From Penium margaritaceum (Eukaryota; Streptophyta; Zygnematophyceae; Desmidiales; Peniaceae), in contig SZWC01006714.1 of assembly GCA_023375785.1 (NCBI GenBank), forward strand, positions 79,002-136,919: a stretch of DNA of 57,918 nt, read 5' to 3'. Shown here piece after piece: positions 10,901 to 21,240 of this stretch. The translations under genes were made by a program, and so were the position numbers. The notes beneath the pieces were generated by a model. That model saw only the letters and a list, made by a program, of their open reading frames with translations. It was not told where the DNA came from and did not search any database. Numbering within the stretch: the first letter of the stretch is position 1; each line of letters starts with the position of its first letter.

Positions 10901-11915
10901 GTCCTAGTTGTGCCCTTTTTGCATCCTAGTTGTGCCCTAGTTACACCCTCTTTGTGCTCTACTTGCATCATAGTTGCATCGTAGATACACCCTACATGCG
11001 CCATTGTTGCACCCCACTTGTGCCCTAGTTGCCCCTTACGTTTGTCCTGTTTGCACCCTAGTTGCGCCTCCATTGGGCACTAGCTACACCCTAGTTTCGC
11101 CATACTTGCGCCCTAGTTACATCCTAGTTTTGCCCAATTTGTACCCTACTTGCGGCCTAGTTGCACCCTACTTTTCCCCTAGTTGCGCCCTACTTGCGTA
11201 CTAGTTGTGCCCAAGGTGCGTTTCACTTGGGCACTAGCTATGTTTTAATTGTGAACTAGTTGCACCCTAGTTTTGCCCTTGTTATGCCCTACTTGCACAC
11301 TTCTTGCACCCTAGTTGCACCCTAGTTGTGCCATACTTGTGCCCTACTTGCGCCCTACTTGCACCCTAGTTGCGTCCTAGTTGCGCCCTCGTTGCACCCT
11401 AATTACACCCTACGTGTGCCCGACTTGGGTCCTAATTACGCACTAGTTACACCCTAGATGCGTTCTAGTTGCTTCCTTCTTGCGCCCTAGTTGTGCCCTA
11501 CTTGCGCCCTAGTTGCGTCCTAGTTGCGCCTCATTTAGGAAGTAGCTGCGCCATAGTTGTGCCGTAGTTGCACCGTAGTTGCGCCCTAGATGTGCTCTAG
11601 TTGCATCCTACTTGCACCCTAGTTACGCCCTACTTGCTCCCTAGTTGTGCCCTGCTTACGCCAATGTTTCGCCCTAATTGTGCCCTAGTTCACCCCAGTT
11701 CGGCACTAGCTACGTATGATTTGCCCTAGTAACGCCCTAGTTGAGCCTTAGTTGTGCCCTATTTGTGCCCTAATTATGCCCTAGTTGCGCCCTACTTGTG
11801 CCCAACATTTGCCCTACTTACCCCCTAGTTGCGTCCTAATTGTGCCCTAGTTGTGCTTTAGTTGCGCCCTACTTGTGCCCCACTTCTGCCCTAGATGCGT
11901 TTTAGTTGCGCCCTA
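4957..11915 (+). repeat. 11-bp satellite array, left block (about 7.0 kb)
   Basis: Tandem repeats of an 11-bp unit, consensus CCCTAGTTGCG, run without a spacer for about 630 units. Individual units commonly carry CTAC for CTAG and GTG or GCA for GCG. Single-base indels break the phase now and then. Every few dozen units there is a diverged dimer, GCCTCAGTTGG + GCACTAGCTAC, for example with CACTAGCTA starting at 4998, 5141, 5647, 6371 and 6525. The first 40 bases next to the gypsy RT are the most degenerate. The block ends in CCCTA at 11911-11915, where the copia element is inserted. The plus strand is C-rich throughout and no long inverted stretch is seen. Open frames within it are by-products of the repeat. 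I know no named satellite with this unit. Confidence 0.97.
11911..11915 (+). repeat. Target-site duplication, left copy (CCCTA)
   Basis: CCCTA precedes the left LTR and is repeated exactly at 18158-18162 after the right LTR, as expected for the 5-bp target duplication of copia integrases. Since CCCTA occurs in most satellite units, the match alone is weaker than usual. The stronger sign is that deleting the element and one copy restores the 11-bp phase. Confidence 0.85.
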
Positions 11916-12873
11916 TGTCAAGAGGAATCTGCGGTGTGCAGTCCTGACGTTTGTCTGATCATCTCTTGGTGATTCACTTCTTCTGTTCTGGGCGAATCTG
12001 AGACCGAGCGTGAGTTTTCGGGTCGTTTCACGCTACGTGAGCAGGTAATTAGAGACCGTCACTTTTGCGAACGGAGTAACACAATTTTGCATTAGTTTTT
12101 TAACATATGCATGATTACAAAGTTTATTCGGCTAGTCATGAGCTTTCCAACGCACCAAACCACGTGCGATTCGGCTAAGCGTAGCCCAAGTTATGCTTGT
12201 CGAAGCGCACGTCTCACCCACCACAGAAGCCTGACGCCGCCACACGTCGTGGCGCCTTTCTTCACGTGCGAAGCGCCTTTCCCAAGGTGCAGATCCCATT
12301 GCACGTGATGTATGGGTCCCCTACACTGTTTCCACGTACCTCCCCCACTTTTGGGTCGAGTTTGGTGATGGAGCGTGACAAGGTTTGAAACCTGTCCGTG
12401 GACCTGCAGTTAGAATTTTGACCAAGTCCCCGAGTAACAAGACGTACTTCTGAGTTTCGGACGTCGATCCATGATTTTGGCTAGGTCCCTCGGTAACAAC
12501 CTGCACTACAGGATCCGGTAGATGATCCACTGGATGCCTCGGCAGAAAATTTCAGGAGCATTATCTCCAGTTGGTACTTTTGTTAGTCGGTTCGGTCGAT
12601 TATCCACCGGCCTTTGAGTCGGAGCCGGCTCTCAGAGCCGCTGCGAACACCCCAACTTTGGAAGGCCATATCTCTCGTGATACTCGTCCGATTTCAGTGA
12701 AACAACTTCCACGAGATTCAAAAACTTGACAAATTCATGGTAAATCATCCATTTTAGGATCTGAGCAATCCTCAAAGTGCCAGATCCGCCGGGACGGAGT
12801 TTTGTACTTTGAAGCGGCTCGTCGGCGCCTCCCGACGCCGCACATGGGCATGCGGAGGGGCAATTTTTCAACA
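11916..12873 (-). repeat. Copia 3' LTR (958 bp)
   Basis: This is the downstream LTR of the minus-strand element. On the plus strand it runs from TGTCAAGAGGAATC to TTTTTCAACA and aligns along its length to 17234-18157. Landmarks shared by both copies include TCATGAGCTTTCCAACGCAC, CCCCCACTTTTGGGTCGAGT and CAACTTTGGAAGGCCATATC. It is 34 bp longer than the other LTR, mainly because of extra bases around 12500-12560. Many differences are transitions. The TATAAAT found in the 5' LTR is altered here. Confidence 0.95.
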
Positions 12874-12884
12874 TTTACCCCCTT
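12874..12884 (-). other. Polypurine tract of copia element
   Basis: The minus strand reads AAGGGGGTAAA directly before the 3' LTR start TGTTG. This is the expected plus-strand primer for the element's replication and it fixes the LTR boundary. Confidence 0.85.
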
Positions 12885-12989
12885 GCACCTGCCATGCGCA
12901 TTGCTCCTGCTTGCTCTCACTCATCTTTTGCTGTGCCCTCCAGCCCATTATAGCTGGTCATCCCAAGTCCGGCCACGCTCATTGCGTGC

Positions 12990-13492
12990 CGGTCCGTGGG
13001 TTGCGCTTTGGTCAAGCAACTCGCAAGCATGTTCTGCGTGCTGCAGTACCACCTGCCCCTTGGTTACTATGTCCCGTGCGTAGTGGTAACGCACGTTGAT
13101 GTACTTTGTCTTCCTATGGTGCATCGGGTTGTTTTTCAGCGAGATCAAGCCACTGTCTTCCTCTTGCATCACCGTAGGCTCCAGCCGCGGCATGCCTAGC
13201 TCCCCCACAACCTGCAGAGCCACACCGCTTCCTTGACTGCCTCGGCCAGCGCGATGTACTCTGCTTCTACTCTGGAGATGCCGATGCAATCCTGTTGCCT
13301 GCTGCACCACGAGACCGTTGCACCAGCAAGGAACAACACATAGCCGGATGTGGACTTCCGCTTGTCCACATCACTGGCGTAGTCTGCATCCATGTAGTAG
13401 ACCAGACGCAAGGCGTCCCCCCGCCCCTTGCCGTCGGACCTCAGGCGTGCGTGTTGCGTCGCCTGCAGGTAGCGGAGGATGCGCTTGACGGC
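12990..13492 (-). pseudogene. Copia RNase H domain, frameshifted
   Basis: After a TAG at 13493-13495 the RT frame continues as AVKRILRYLQATQHA, then MDADYASDVDKRKSTSGYVL (13393 downward) and VEAEYIALAEAVKEAVWL. These are the catalytic Asp and Glu blocks of copia RNase H, the enzyme that removes template RNA from the hybrid. Near 13212 the match moves to another frame: ELGMPRLEPTVM, then NNPMHHRKTKYINVRYHYA and DIVTKGQVVLQH. Near 13050 it moves again, to MLASCLTKAQPTDRHAM. So there are at least two single-base frameshifts. The coding sequence ends shortly before the polypurine tract. Confidence 0.9.
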
Positions 13493-14600
13493 CTACCAGT
13501 GAAGTGGACCTGGATCGGCCACGTACCTGCTCACTTGGCCCACCGCGTAGGCCAGGTCCGGTCGAGTCGCCACCATGGCGTAGATGAGGCTGCCCACCGC
13601 CGATTGGTAGGGCAAGCCTGCCATATCCTCCCGTTCTTCTTTTCTTTGCGACGCTATTGTCCCACTCATTTCACAGGTTATGGATACCGGATTGCACACT
13701 GGTTTGCAGTCCTCCATGCCGTACCGCTTGAGCACCTCGGCCACGTATTTGGCCTGCCCTAGCTCAAGCGTGCGCGCCCTCCTGTTCCGCGTAATGCTCA
13801 CCCCAAGGTAGAACTCTGGCTCCCTCATGTCCGACATCTGGAACCTGCTACTTAGCTGCTCTTTCAGCTGCTGTAGGCGCGGCAGGTCTAAGGAGTACAA
13901 GATCAGATCGTCCACGTAGAGTGCGACAATCAGATGGAGCTTTTTGCTGTGCCGCACATACACACTGTGATCCGCCTCACAGCGCTTGAAGCCGAGTTGT
14001 GCCATTAAGCTGTCCATCTGTTGGTACCAGCATCGGGGACATTGTTTTAGCCCGTACAAGGACTTCCGTAGCTTGCACACCTTACTCTTCGGCGCTTCCA
14101 CCCCCTCCGACACCTCCATGTAGATTTCTTTGTTGATGATGCCGTTGAGGAAGGCCGTCTTTACGTCCATCTGGTGGAGTTCTATGTCCTACCCGACTAC
14201 CACCACAAGGATCTCCCGGATGCTTGTGAATTTGGTGATGGGGGTAAACGTTTCACCTTAGTGCTCGCCCTTACGCTGTGCGTACCCCTTCGCCACAAGC
14301 CGCGCCTTGTACTTGTCAACCACACCTTTTTTTTCATGGTCACTAACATTGGCAAAGCTGAGCCAGAAACCTTCTACCGCCCCAATTGGAGCCAGCAAAG
14401 GAAAACCTAAACAACTGATTCATATGATGTATTTGTCAACCACTCTTTCTTTTGTGAACTTGGTCTTGAAGACCCACTCGGAGCCGATGACCTTGGCGTC
14501 TTTTGGCCTGTCAACCAGCTACCACGTGTCATTTTCAGCAATGGACACCAACTTTGACTTGATGGTGGTGTCCCACTGCTTCCCTTCAGGCTGCGCAAGT
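13493..14600 (-). pseudogene. Copia reverse transcriptase, best-preserved domain
   Basis: One frame runs through the whole domain: ENDTW at the N-terminus, DRPKDAKVIGSEWVFKTKF, VDKYKARLVAKGYAQR, ETFTPITKFTSIREIL, then MDVKTAFLNGIINKEIYMEV from 14170, LRKSLYGLKQCPRCWYQ, and the catalytic YVDD at 13907-13918. The C-terminus reaches VGSLIYAMVATRPDLAYAVG. The 225-codon stretch 14170-13493 is free of stops and all visible catalytic residues are kept. Upstream there are stops after TW, at the GEH block and before DIELHQ, plus a 120-bp insertion (14311-14430) that carries a TGA. The TAG that ends the stretch at 13493-13495 is one transition from a CAG codon. RT copies the element's RNA into DNA; this copy cannot be read through. 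Confidence 0.95.
14311..14430 (-). repeat. 120-bp insertion with terminal repeat inside RT
   Basis: ACTTGTCAACCACACC at 14311-14326 is repeated as ATTTGTCAACCACTCT at 14431-14446, exactly 120 bp away, and VVDKY is encoded at both ends. The stretch between has no counterpart in copia RT, where the VDKY and KARLVAKG blocks are adjacent. The length is a multiple of three, so the frame survives, but a TGA lies in the insert. It may be a small insertion with a target duplication or a template-switch event. I do not recognise the inserted sequence. Confidence 0.75.
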
Positions 14601-15062
14601 GCCTCTTGCATGGTCTTCGGCTCCGTTGATGCAGCCACGATACACCGTGTCATGCCGATCCATCGCCCGGTACCTATATCAAAATGCTTCCCCGCTCTCC
14701 GCTGCCTCCCGCTGGGGCGCGGCAGTTCTGGTGGTGTCTCGTTACTCTGCTGCGATCCTTCCAACTCTGCCCGCTGCGGTGAATCATCAACCGGACGGCT
14801 CCCCAAGGATCTCTCCCGCTCCGGCGATACATCGACCGGACGAGCGGCGCGTCTAGAGGATTTTTCTCCGATGCCCAATGCGAACTCCGCCGGGAGTACG
14901 GGTGTGGTACCTCTTTTGAGTATTCTTGATGTTCATGTTGTTGCTACTGCTGCTGAAGCTCTGTTGCACGTCAAACTCGACGTCACGGGTGCGGATGATC
15001 TCTTGCGTACGTGGGTCCCAGAGCCGGTATGCCTTTTGTGCACTCTCGTAGCCAAGGAGCAA
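14601..15062 (-). pseudogene. Copia integrase C-terminus and linker to RT
   Basis: LLLGYESAQKAYRLWDPRTQ from 15062 downward and IRTRDVEFDVQQSF form the conserved GKGY-like C-terminal block of copia integrases. It is followed by a low-conservation linker: an Asn/Ser-rich segment, a frameshift near 14870, then a Pro/Glu/Arg-rich stretch with HFDIGTGRWIGMTRCIVAAS, which leads into the RT. The linker is variable in all copia families, so its odd composition is not informative. Confidence 0.8.
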
Positions 15063-16118
15063 GCATGACTTTGAGTTCCAGGTTGCTGTCGCGTCGCTAC
15101 GCCGCCTGCACCATTGCGTGCGCCTTGCACCCGCACACCTTTAGGTGCACCACGTTTGGCTTGCGCCCGCTCCAAACCTCCTACGGCATCTTCCAGCCGC
15201 CCTTACCCTTCAGCACCGCTGTTAGGGCGAGGTTGATGGTGTAGCTTGCTGTACGCACCGCCTCTGCCCAGAACTCTCGCGGTAACCTTGCATCCACAAG
15301 CATGGTCCGCACCATGTTGAGCAGTGTCTGGTTCGCCCACTCCGCCACTCTGTTAGACTGTGCCGAGTATGGTGTAGTGGGTTCCCACTTGATGCGTTGT
15401 TGCTTCATCCACCTGTTGTAGCCCATGTTCTCTCCGCCATTGTTGCTGCGTAGCAATCTGACTCTCCGGCTAGTCTGCCTCTCCATCACTGCGACGTAAT
15501 CCTTCAGCCGGTCAAGGACCTCGCCTTTTTGCTTCATGAATTACACGTAGAGCTTTCTACTGCAGTCCTCAATGAAGGCGACGAAGTATCTCAAGCTGTT
15601 GTTTGACGGTGTTTTGAATAGCCCGCACACGTCGCTGTGCATGACCTCCAGTAGGTCCTTTGCGCGAGCCTCGTTCTTGTTGAACGGCTTGCGCCGCGCC
15701 TCGACCAAAATGCAAGGCTCGCACTTTTTGTGCGCTGCTGCATCTGCTACCATATCTACTGCACCGTCGATGACGAGGCCGTGCACCATATCGCGCTTCG
15801 CCATCCCTTAACCGTTGCGAGCGCCGAGTGTCCTAAACGTCGGTGCCAGAGCTCCAGATCAACGCTTCCTCCCTTGGCCATGTTGACGACGTGCTCCTGC
15901 GAGTCTGGTGTATCCAATGTCGCAAGGATCACCTTGGTCTCCACGATGTAGAGACTGCCCTTGTGCTTTGCCTCCATCACAACCTCGTCTTTGCCATTTA
16001 TGCACATCACTGCGCCTTTCCTGCGGAAGAGAACCTCATACACTTTCTCCGTCAAGCAGCTGACACTCAGGATGTCAACCAGACCGGGGACGTGCTGCAC
16101 ATCACAAATTGTGCACAA
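15063..16118 (-). pseudogene. Copia integrase: zinc-binding and core domains
   Basis: From the high end: HVPGLVDILSVSCLTEKVYE, then the zinc-binding block with LWHRRLGHSAL (15848 downward) and CEPC (15712-15723), then the catalytic core with HSD (Asp at 15631-15633), the SNNGGE block (15442-15444 is the second acidic position) and VAEWANQ (Glu at 15340-15342). The second catalytic Asp is AAC (Asn). A single-base loss near 15805 shifts the frame within the zinc-binding domain. Stops lie at 15541-15543, 15181-15183 and near 15100, and a further frameshift is near 15066. Integrase inserts the DNA copy into the genome; this copy is dead on several counts. Confidence 0.93.
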
Positions 16119-16334
16119 CTCCTTCTAACCGCCCACCACGACTTCCACCTCCACGTCGCCTTGGCCAGCCGCCAGCTTGACATTGTTGTTCGTGACCACC
16201 ATCAAATTGGAGGAATTCTCATAGGTGACGAACACCACCTTCTGAACTTGGGTGTACTCCTTGGCCCGGGAATCGAGGCACTGCCTGTTGGCCTTCTTGA
16301 GAAAGTGGTTCTTCTTGCCATTGAGGAGCAACAT
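16119..16334 (-). pseudogene. Copia protease region with altered active site
   Basis: Downstream of the zinc knuckle the same frame reads KANRQCLDSRAKEYT, with the catalytic triad position at 16266-16274. Copia proteases have D-S-G or D-T-G there; this copy has D-S-R, one base away. The segment then continues with VTNNNVKLAAGQGDVEVEVV, as expected for the retropepsin fold. A TAG at 16125-16127 separates it from the integrase part. The protease would cut the polyprotein; the Gly to Arg change should abolish activity. Confidence 0.8.
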
Positions 16335-17112
16335 GCCCTTGCTGTTTGTACCGTCGGTGTTTTTCTCCTTGGAGCACTCTTGAGCCCAATGGCCCTCCTT
16401 GCCTCAGTTGTGGCACACACCTTTCTTGGCGCCCTTCTTGCCGCCGCTCTTTCCGCCACTTCCTCTACCCCCGCTTCCGCCACCACGTGTTTTGGTGACG
16501 AGGGCCGATGAGGAAGACGAGGTCTCCACGCAGCTCCGGCACTGCGCCTCGTTGTGGATGTACTCTAAGACCACACAACTGGTGATCTTTTCTTACGACC
16601 ATCCTCCGAGAACGGTAATGAGTGGATCCCAATTGTCAGGTAGGACCATGAGAAGGGCCATCGCCTGCAGCTGCGTGTCGATCTTCCACCCCACGTTGTT
16701 GCATTGTGAGGCAAGCTACTCGATCTACTGCATGGCGGAGATGGCATCATCTCCCTCCTCAATTCTCACCATGAGGAGCTACTTCATTGCGAAGATTTTG
16801 TTCGTGAGCGACTCAAACTGGTGCATTGCGCAAAGTTTTTTGCCAAGCTTTAGCTACCAGCTTGCAGCGTTGGAGGTAGCCCCATTGCGACTTGGCTATC
16901 CCGGACACCAGGACTATGAGCGCCTTCGTGTTCTTCTTTTCGAAGGCCTGCTTATCCGCATCCGTAGCAGTCGTCTCTACGAGCACCTCCTTTGCCAACA
17001 TGACGTGCAATAGCCCCTTATGCGACACATGCAGCTCAAACTGCCACCTCCATAGCCCAAAGCCTGGGCCGTCCGCACACTTCTGAATGGGCAGTGTCGC
17101 CTTCAGCGCCAT
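16335..17112 (-). pseudogene. Copia gag with broken zinc knuckle
   Basis: The start is ATG at 17110-17112, 121 bases inside the 5' LTR (MALKATLPIQKC). The gag core includes FELHVSHKGLLHVMLAKEV, then CKLVAKAWQK, matching the usual copia gag W-K-L pattern. A slip in an A run near 16840 shifts the frame to LCAMHQFESLTNKIFAMKQL and GDDAISAMQ. TAG stops follow at 16725-16727 and 16716-16718, and TAA at 16593-16595. After a Ser-rich then Gly/Lys-rich stretch comes the knuckle CHN-x-GKEGHWAQEC (16374-16415), whose second cysteine codon is TGA (16404-16406). Gag forms the particle shell and binds the RNA. Confidence 0.92.
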
Positions 17113-17216
17113 GTGCGCAGCAGCTACTTCGATGAGTTCTCAGAATTTCAGAGCGACGTCCAAGATGACGATCCCATGCGCTGCGGAAGACATGAACATT
17201 GGAGGCTATCAGACCT

Positions 17217-17231
17217 GTGGGCCCATAACCC
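17217..17231 (-). promoter_or_regulatory. Primer-binding site for half initiator tRNA-Met
   Basis: The plus strand reads GTGGGCCCATAACCC two bases before the 5' LTR end. From memory this equals the anticodon arm of plant initiator tRNA-Met (anticodon CAT inside CCCATAACC), so the element strand is complementary to the inside of the tRNA and not to its 3' acceptor end. This is the arrangement known for Drosophila copia, yeast Ty5 and Volvox Osser, which use a cleaved 5' half of the tRNA as primer. Position and 15-base match fit; the tRNA comparison is recalled, not computed. Confidence 0.8.
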
Positions 17232-17233
17232 TT

Positions 17234-18157
17234 TGTCAGGAGGAATCCACGTGGTGCGGTCCCAAAGTTTATCTGATCGTCTCTTGGTGGTTCACTTCTT
17301 GTGTTTTGGGCGAATCTGAGACTGAGCGTGAGCTTTCTGGTCGCCTCACGCTATGTGAGCAAGAAATTAGAGATAGTCACTTTTGTGAAGGGAATAACGT
17401 AATTTTTCATTAGTTTTTAGACATAGACATGATCACAAAATTTATACGACTAGTCATGAGCTTTCCAACGCACCAAACTGCGTGCGATTTGGCTAAGTGT
17501 AGCCCAAGTTATGCTTGTGAAACCGCAAGTCTCACCCACCGCAGAAGCCTGACGCCGCCACACTCTATGGCGCCTTTCTTCACGTGCGAAACGCCTTTCC
17601 CAAGGCAAAAATCCCATTGCACGTGATGTATGTATCCCCCGCACTGTTTCCACACACCTCCCCCACTTTTGGGTCGAGTTTGGTGATGAGGCGTGACAAG
17701 GTTTGAAAGTTGTCCGTGGACCTGCAATCAGAATTTTGACCAAGTCCCCGAGTAACAAGACGTACTACTGAGTTTTGGACGCCGAGCCATGATTTTGGCT
17801 AAGTCCCTCAGTAACAACCTGCACCGGACGCCTCGGCAGACCTTCCGGAGCGAAATCTTCAGATGGTACTTTTGTTACTCAGTCCGGTTGATTATCCACC
17901 GGGTGTCGAGTCGCAGCCGGCTCCCAGCGCACACCCTAACTTTGGAAGGCCATATCTCCCTTTGTTCTTGTTCGATTTCAGTGAAACAACTTCCACCGGA
18001 TTCAAAAACTTGTCAAATTTATAGATGAATGATCCATTTGAGGATCCAAGCAATCCTTGAGTCGCCAGATCCACCACCACGGAGTTTCCACTTTCTGGCG
18101 ACTCGTCGGTGCCTTCCGGCGTCACACTTGGGCATGCGGAGGGGCATTTTTTCAACA
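17234..18157 (-). repeat. Copia 5' LTR (924 bp)
   Basis: Partner of 11916-12873, running on the plus strand from TGTCAGGAGGAATCC to TTTTTTCAACA. It borders the primer-binding site on its left and satellite DNA on its right. As the upstream LTR of the minus-strand element it would carry the promoter. Alignment to the other LTR is continuous with several short indels. Confidence 0.95.
18017..18023 (-). promoter_or_regulatory. Candidate TATA box in copia 5' LTR
   Basis: The minus strand reads CTATAAATTTG, with TATAAAT about 135 bases into the LTR. Position and sequence suit an LTR promoter. The matching place in the other LTR has CATGAAT, so the box is not kept there. No transcript start is visible. 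Confidence 0.35.
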
Positions 18158-18162
18158 CCCTA
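18158..18162 (+). repeat. Target-site duplication, right copy (CCCTA)
   Basis: This is the exact partner of 11911-11915. Reading TTGCG before the left copy and GTTGC after this one gives an uninterrupted run of 11-bp units once the element and one copy are removed. Confidence 0.85.
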
Positions 18163-21100
18163 GTTGCACCCTAATTGCGCCCTTATCACCTCCTAGTTGC
18201 GCCCTACTTGCGCCCTGCTTGCGCCCTAGTTGCGCCCTGCCTTTCCCCTAGTTGCACCCAAGTTTTTCCCTAGTTGCACCCTAGTTGTGCCCTATTTACG
18301 CCCTAGTAACACCCTAGATGCGTCTCTGTTGGACACTAGCTATGCCCTAGTTGCGCCCTAGTAGTGCCCTACTTGTGCCCTTGTTGCACCCTAGGTTTGC
18401 CCTACTTGCCTCTACTTTAGCCCTACTTGCGCCCTAGTTGCACCCCAATTGTGCCCTCCTTGTGCCCTAGTTGGGCCCTAGTTACACCTTAGTTGCACCC
18501 TATTTGTACCTCAATTGCGCACTAGCTATGCCCTAGTTACGCCCCGGTTTCTCCCTAGTTGCGCCCTAGTTATGCCCTACTTGTGCCCTACTTGCGCCCA
18601 ACTTGCGCCCTAGTTGCGCCTTAGTTGCACTCTAGTTATGTCCTCCTTGCACCCTACTTGTGCCCTATATGCATCCAAGTTATGCCCTAGTTACGTCCTA
18701 GTTTTGCCCTACTTGTGTCCTACTTGTGCCCTAGTTGTGACCTTGTTGTGGCCTAGTTGCGCAGTAGTTTCCCCCTACTTGCGCCCTAGTTGTGCCCTAC
18801 TTGCGCCTTAGTTGCTCCCTAGTTGGGCATGAGTTGGACAGTAGCTACGTCCTAGTTGCACCCTAGTGTCGCCCTAGTAGTACTGTGGTTGCGCCCTTCT
18901 TGTTCCCTAGTTACGTTGTACTAGTTTCCTAGAAGCGCCCAACTTGTTCCCTAGTTGTGCCTGATTTGGGCACTAGCTACAACCCAGTTACACCCTCGTG
19001 GAGCCCTACATTTGCCCTACTTGCCTCATAGTTGTGCCCTAGTTGTGCCCTAGTTGTGCCCTAGTAACGCCCTACTTGAGCTGCACTTCTGCCCTAGTTG
19101 CGTTATAGTTTCACCCTAGTTGCGCCCTACTTGCGCCCTACTTGTACCCTAATTGCTTCCTAGTTGCTCCCTACCTCTGCCCTACTTGTGCCCTATTTGC
19201 GCCCTACTTGTGCCCTGCTGTCGCCCTAGTTGCGCCCTAGTTATGCCGTGTTTACGCCCTCGTAACACCCTAGTTGTGCCTCTGTTGCACACTAGCTACG
19301 CCCTAGTTGCGCCCTAGTTTTGCCCTAGTTGCATCCTAGTTGCACCCTACTTGCACCCTTATTGCACCCCAGTTGTGCCCTAGATGTGCCCTAGTTGCGC
19401 CTCAGTTGGGCACTAGCTACGCCCTAGTTGCGCCCACGAGTGCCCTACTTGCACAACCTTTACGCCCTAGTTTTACCCTAGTTGCACCCTGGTTGCGCCC
19501 TACTTGCGCCCTACTTACGCCCTACTTACGCCTTAGTTACACCCTAGTTGCGCCCTACTTGCATCCTACATGCGCCCATTCCGTCCTTGTTGTACCCTTG
19601 CTACACCCTATTTGTATCATACTTGCGCCCGACGTGCACCCTCATTCCGCTTGACTTGCACCCTACTTGCGCCCTCATTCCGCCCCTTTTGTGCCGTACT
19701 TGGGCCCTCGTATTGGCCAAGTTGCACCCTATTTGTGTCCTAGTTTGGCCTAAATTTTGTCCTATGTGTATCCTATTTGGGCCCTAGTTTCGTCCTACTT
19801 GCGCCCTAGTTGCCCCATTTTTGCACCCTAGTTGTGCACTAGTTACTCCCTAGCTGAGCCCAAATTTAGCCCTAGTTGTGCCCTGGTTACGCCCTCCTTG
19901 CGCCCTAGTTGTGCCTTATTTTGGTACTTGCTACGACCAAGTTGCGACCTAGTTGTGCCCTTGTTGCACCCTTGTTGCGCCCTCGATACGCCCTACTTGT
20001 GCCCTATTTGTGTCCTAGTTGCACCTTAGATGCGCTCTAGTTGTGCCCTAGTTGTGCCCTACTTGCGCCCTTCTTTCGCCTTAGTTGCGTCCTTCTTGCA
20101 CCCTCCTTACACCCCAGGTGCACCCTACTTGTGCACAAGTTGCGCACTAGTTGTGCCGTAGTTGGGTACTAGCTACGTTCTAGTTGTGCCCTACGTACGT
20201 CCTAGTTGGGCTCTAGTTGCGCCCTACTTACGCCCTGCTTGTGCCCTAGTTACGCCCTACTTACACCCTAGTCGTGCCCGACTTGCGCCCTAGCTTTATC
20301 CTAGTTGCACCTCAGTTGGGAACTAGCTAAGCCCTAATTGTGCCCTAGTTGCTCCCTAGTTATGCAAGAGTTGCATCCAACGTGCACCCTAGTCGTGCCC
20401 TATTTGCTCCCTTACTGCACTCTTGTTGCGCCCTACTTGGTTCCTACTTGCACCGTACTTGTACCCAAGTTGCACCCTGGTTGCGTCCAGCTTGCACCCT
20501 ACTTGAGCCCTAATAACACCCTACTTGCACCCTTCTTGCACACTAGTTGCGTCCTAGTTGCACTCTAGTTGCGCCCTACTTGACCCCACTTGCGCCCTAC
20601 ATGCGCCCTAGTTGCCCTCTAGTTGTGCAATAGATGCGCCCTATTTAAGTCCTATGTGCACCCTACTTGCACCCAAGTTGCATCCTAGTTGTGCCCTAAT
20701 TGCCTCCTACTTACGCCCTACTTGCATCTTAGCAACGCCCTAGTTGCACCCCAGTTGTGTCCTAGTTGCGCCCTAGTTGCACCCTGCTTTCGCCCTAGTT
20801 TCCCCCTTTTTTCTCCCTAATTTCCCCCTAGTTGTGCCCTAGTTGCATTCTAGTTACGCCCTTCTTGCGCCATACTTGCACCCTACTTGTGCCCTACTTG
20901 CGCCCTAATTATCTCCTACTTCCTTCCTAGTTGTGCACTAGTTGTGCTCTTGTTGCGCCCTAGTTACGCTTCACTTGGCACTAGCTACGCCCTAGTTGTG
21001 CCCTACTTGCGCCCTAGATGCACCCTATTTTCATCCTACTTGCGCCCTACTTACACCATTCTTGCGCCCTACTTGTGCACTAGTTGTGCACTAGTTGCGC

Positions 21101-21240
21101 CCTAGTTTCTCCCTAGTTACGTCCCAATTCCATCCTATTTTTGCCGTACTCCCTCCCTAATTCCCACCTAGTTGTACCCTACTTGTACCCTACTTGCACC
21201 GTACTTGCGTCCTACTTACAATCTACTTGAGCCCTTCTTA

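Larger units (their letters stand above)
11916..18157 (-). mobile_element. Complete but dead Ty1/copia LTR retrotransposon
   Basis: This is a 6.2-kb element read on the minus strand: 5' LTR (17234-18157), primer-binding site, gag, protease, integrase, RT, RNase H, polypurine tract, 3' LTR (11916-12873). Integrase before RT is the copia order. Both LTRs begin TGTTGAAAAA and end in TGACA on the element strand, and the element is flanked by CCCTA duplications. The coding region has about a dozen stops and at least five frameshifts. The protease triad and one integrase catalytic residue are changed. In a 165-bp LTR stretch beginning at the TTTCCAACGCACC shared by both copies, I count 18 differences, and other parts differ more, with indels. 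The element is therefore old. It is the only non-satellite DNA inside the array in this window. Confidence 0.96.

Noticed and set aside
4957..11915. Possible CRISPR array
   Set aside because: There are no spacers: repeats touch each other at 11-bp spacing, and the setting is eukaryotic with LTR elements.
13295..13762. Plus-strand open frames across the copia element (also 14307-15068 and 15843-16511)
   Set aside because: These are antisense shadows of conserved minus-strand gag and pol domains and show no protein features of their own.
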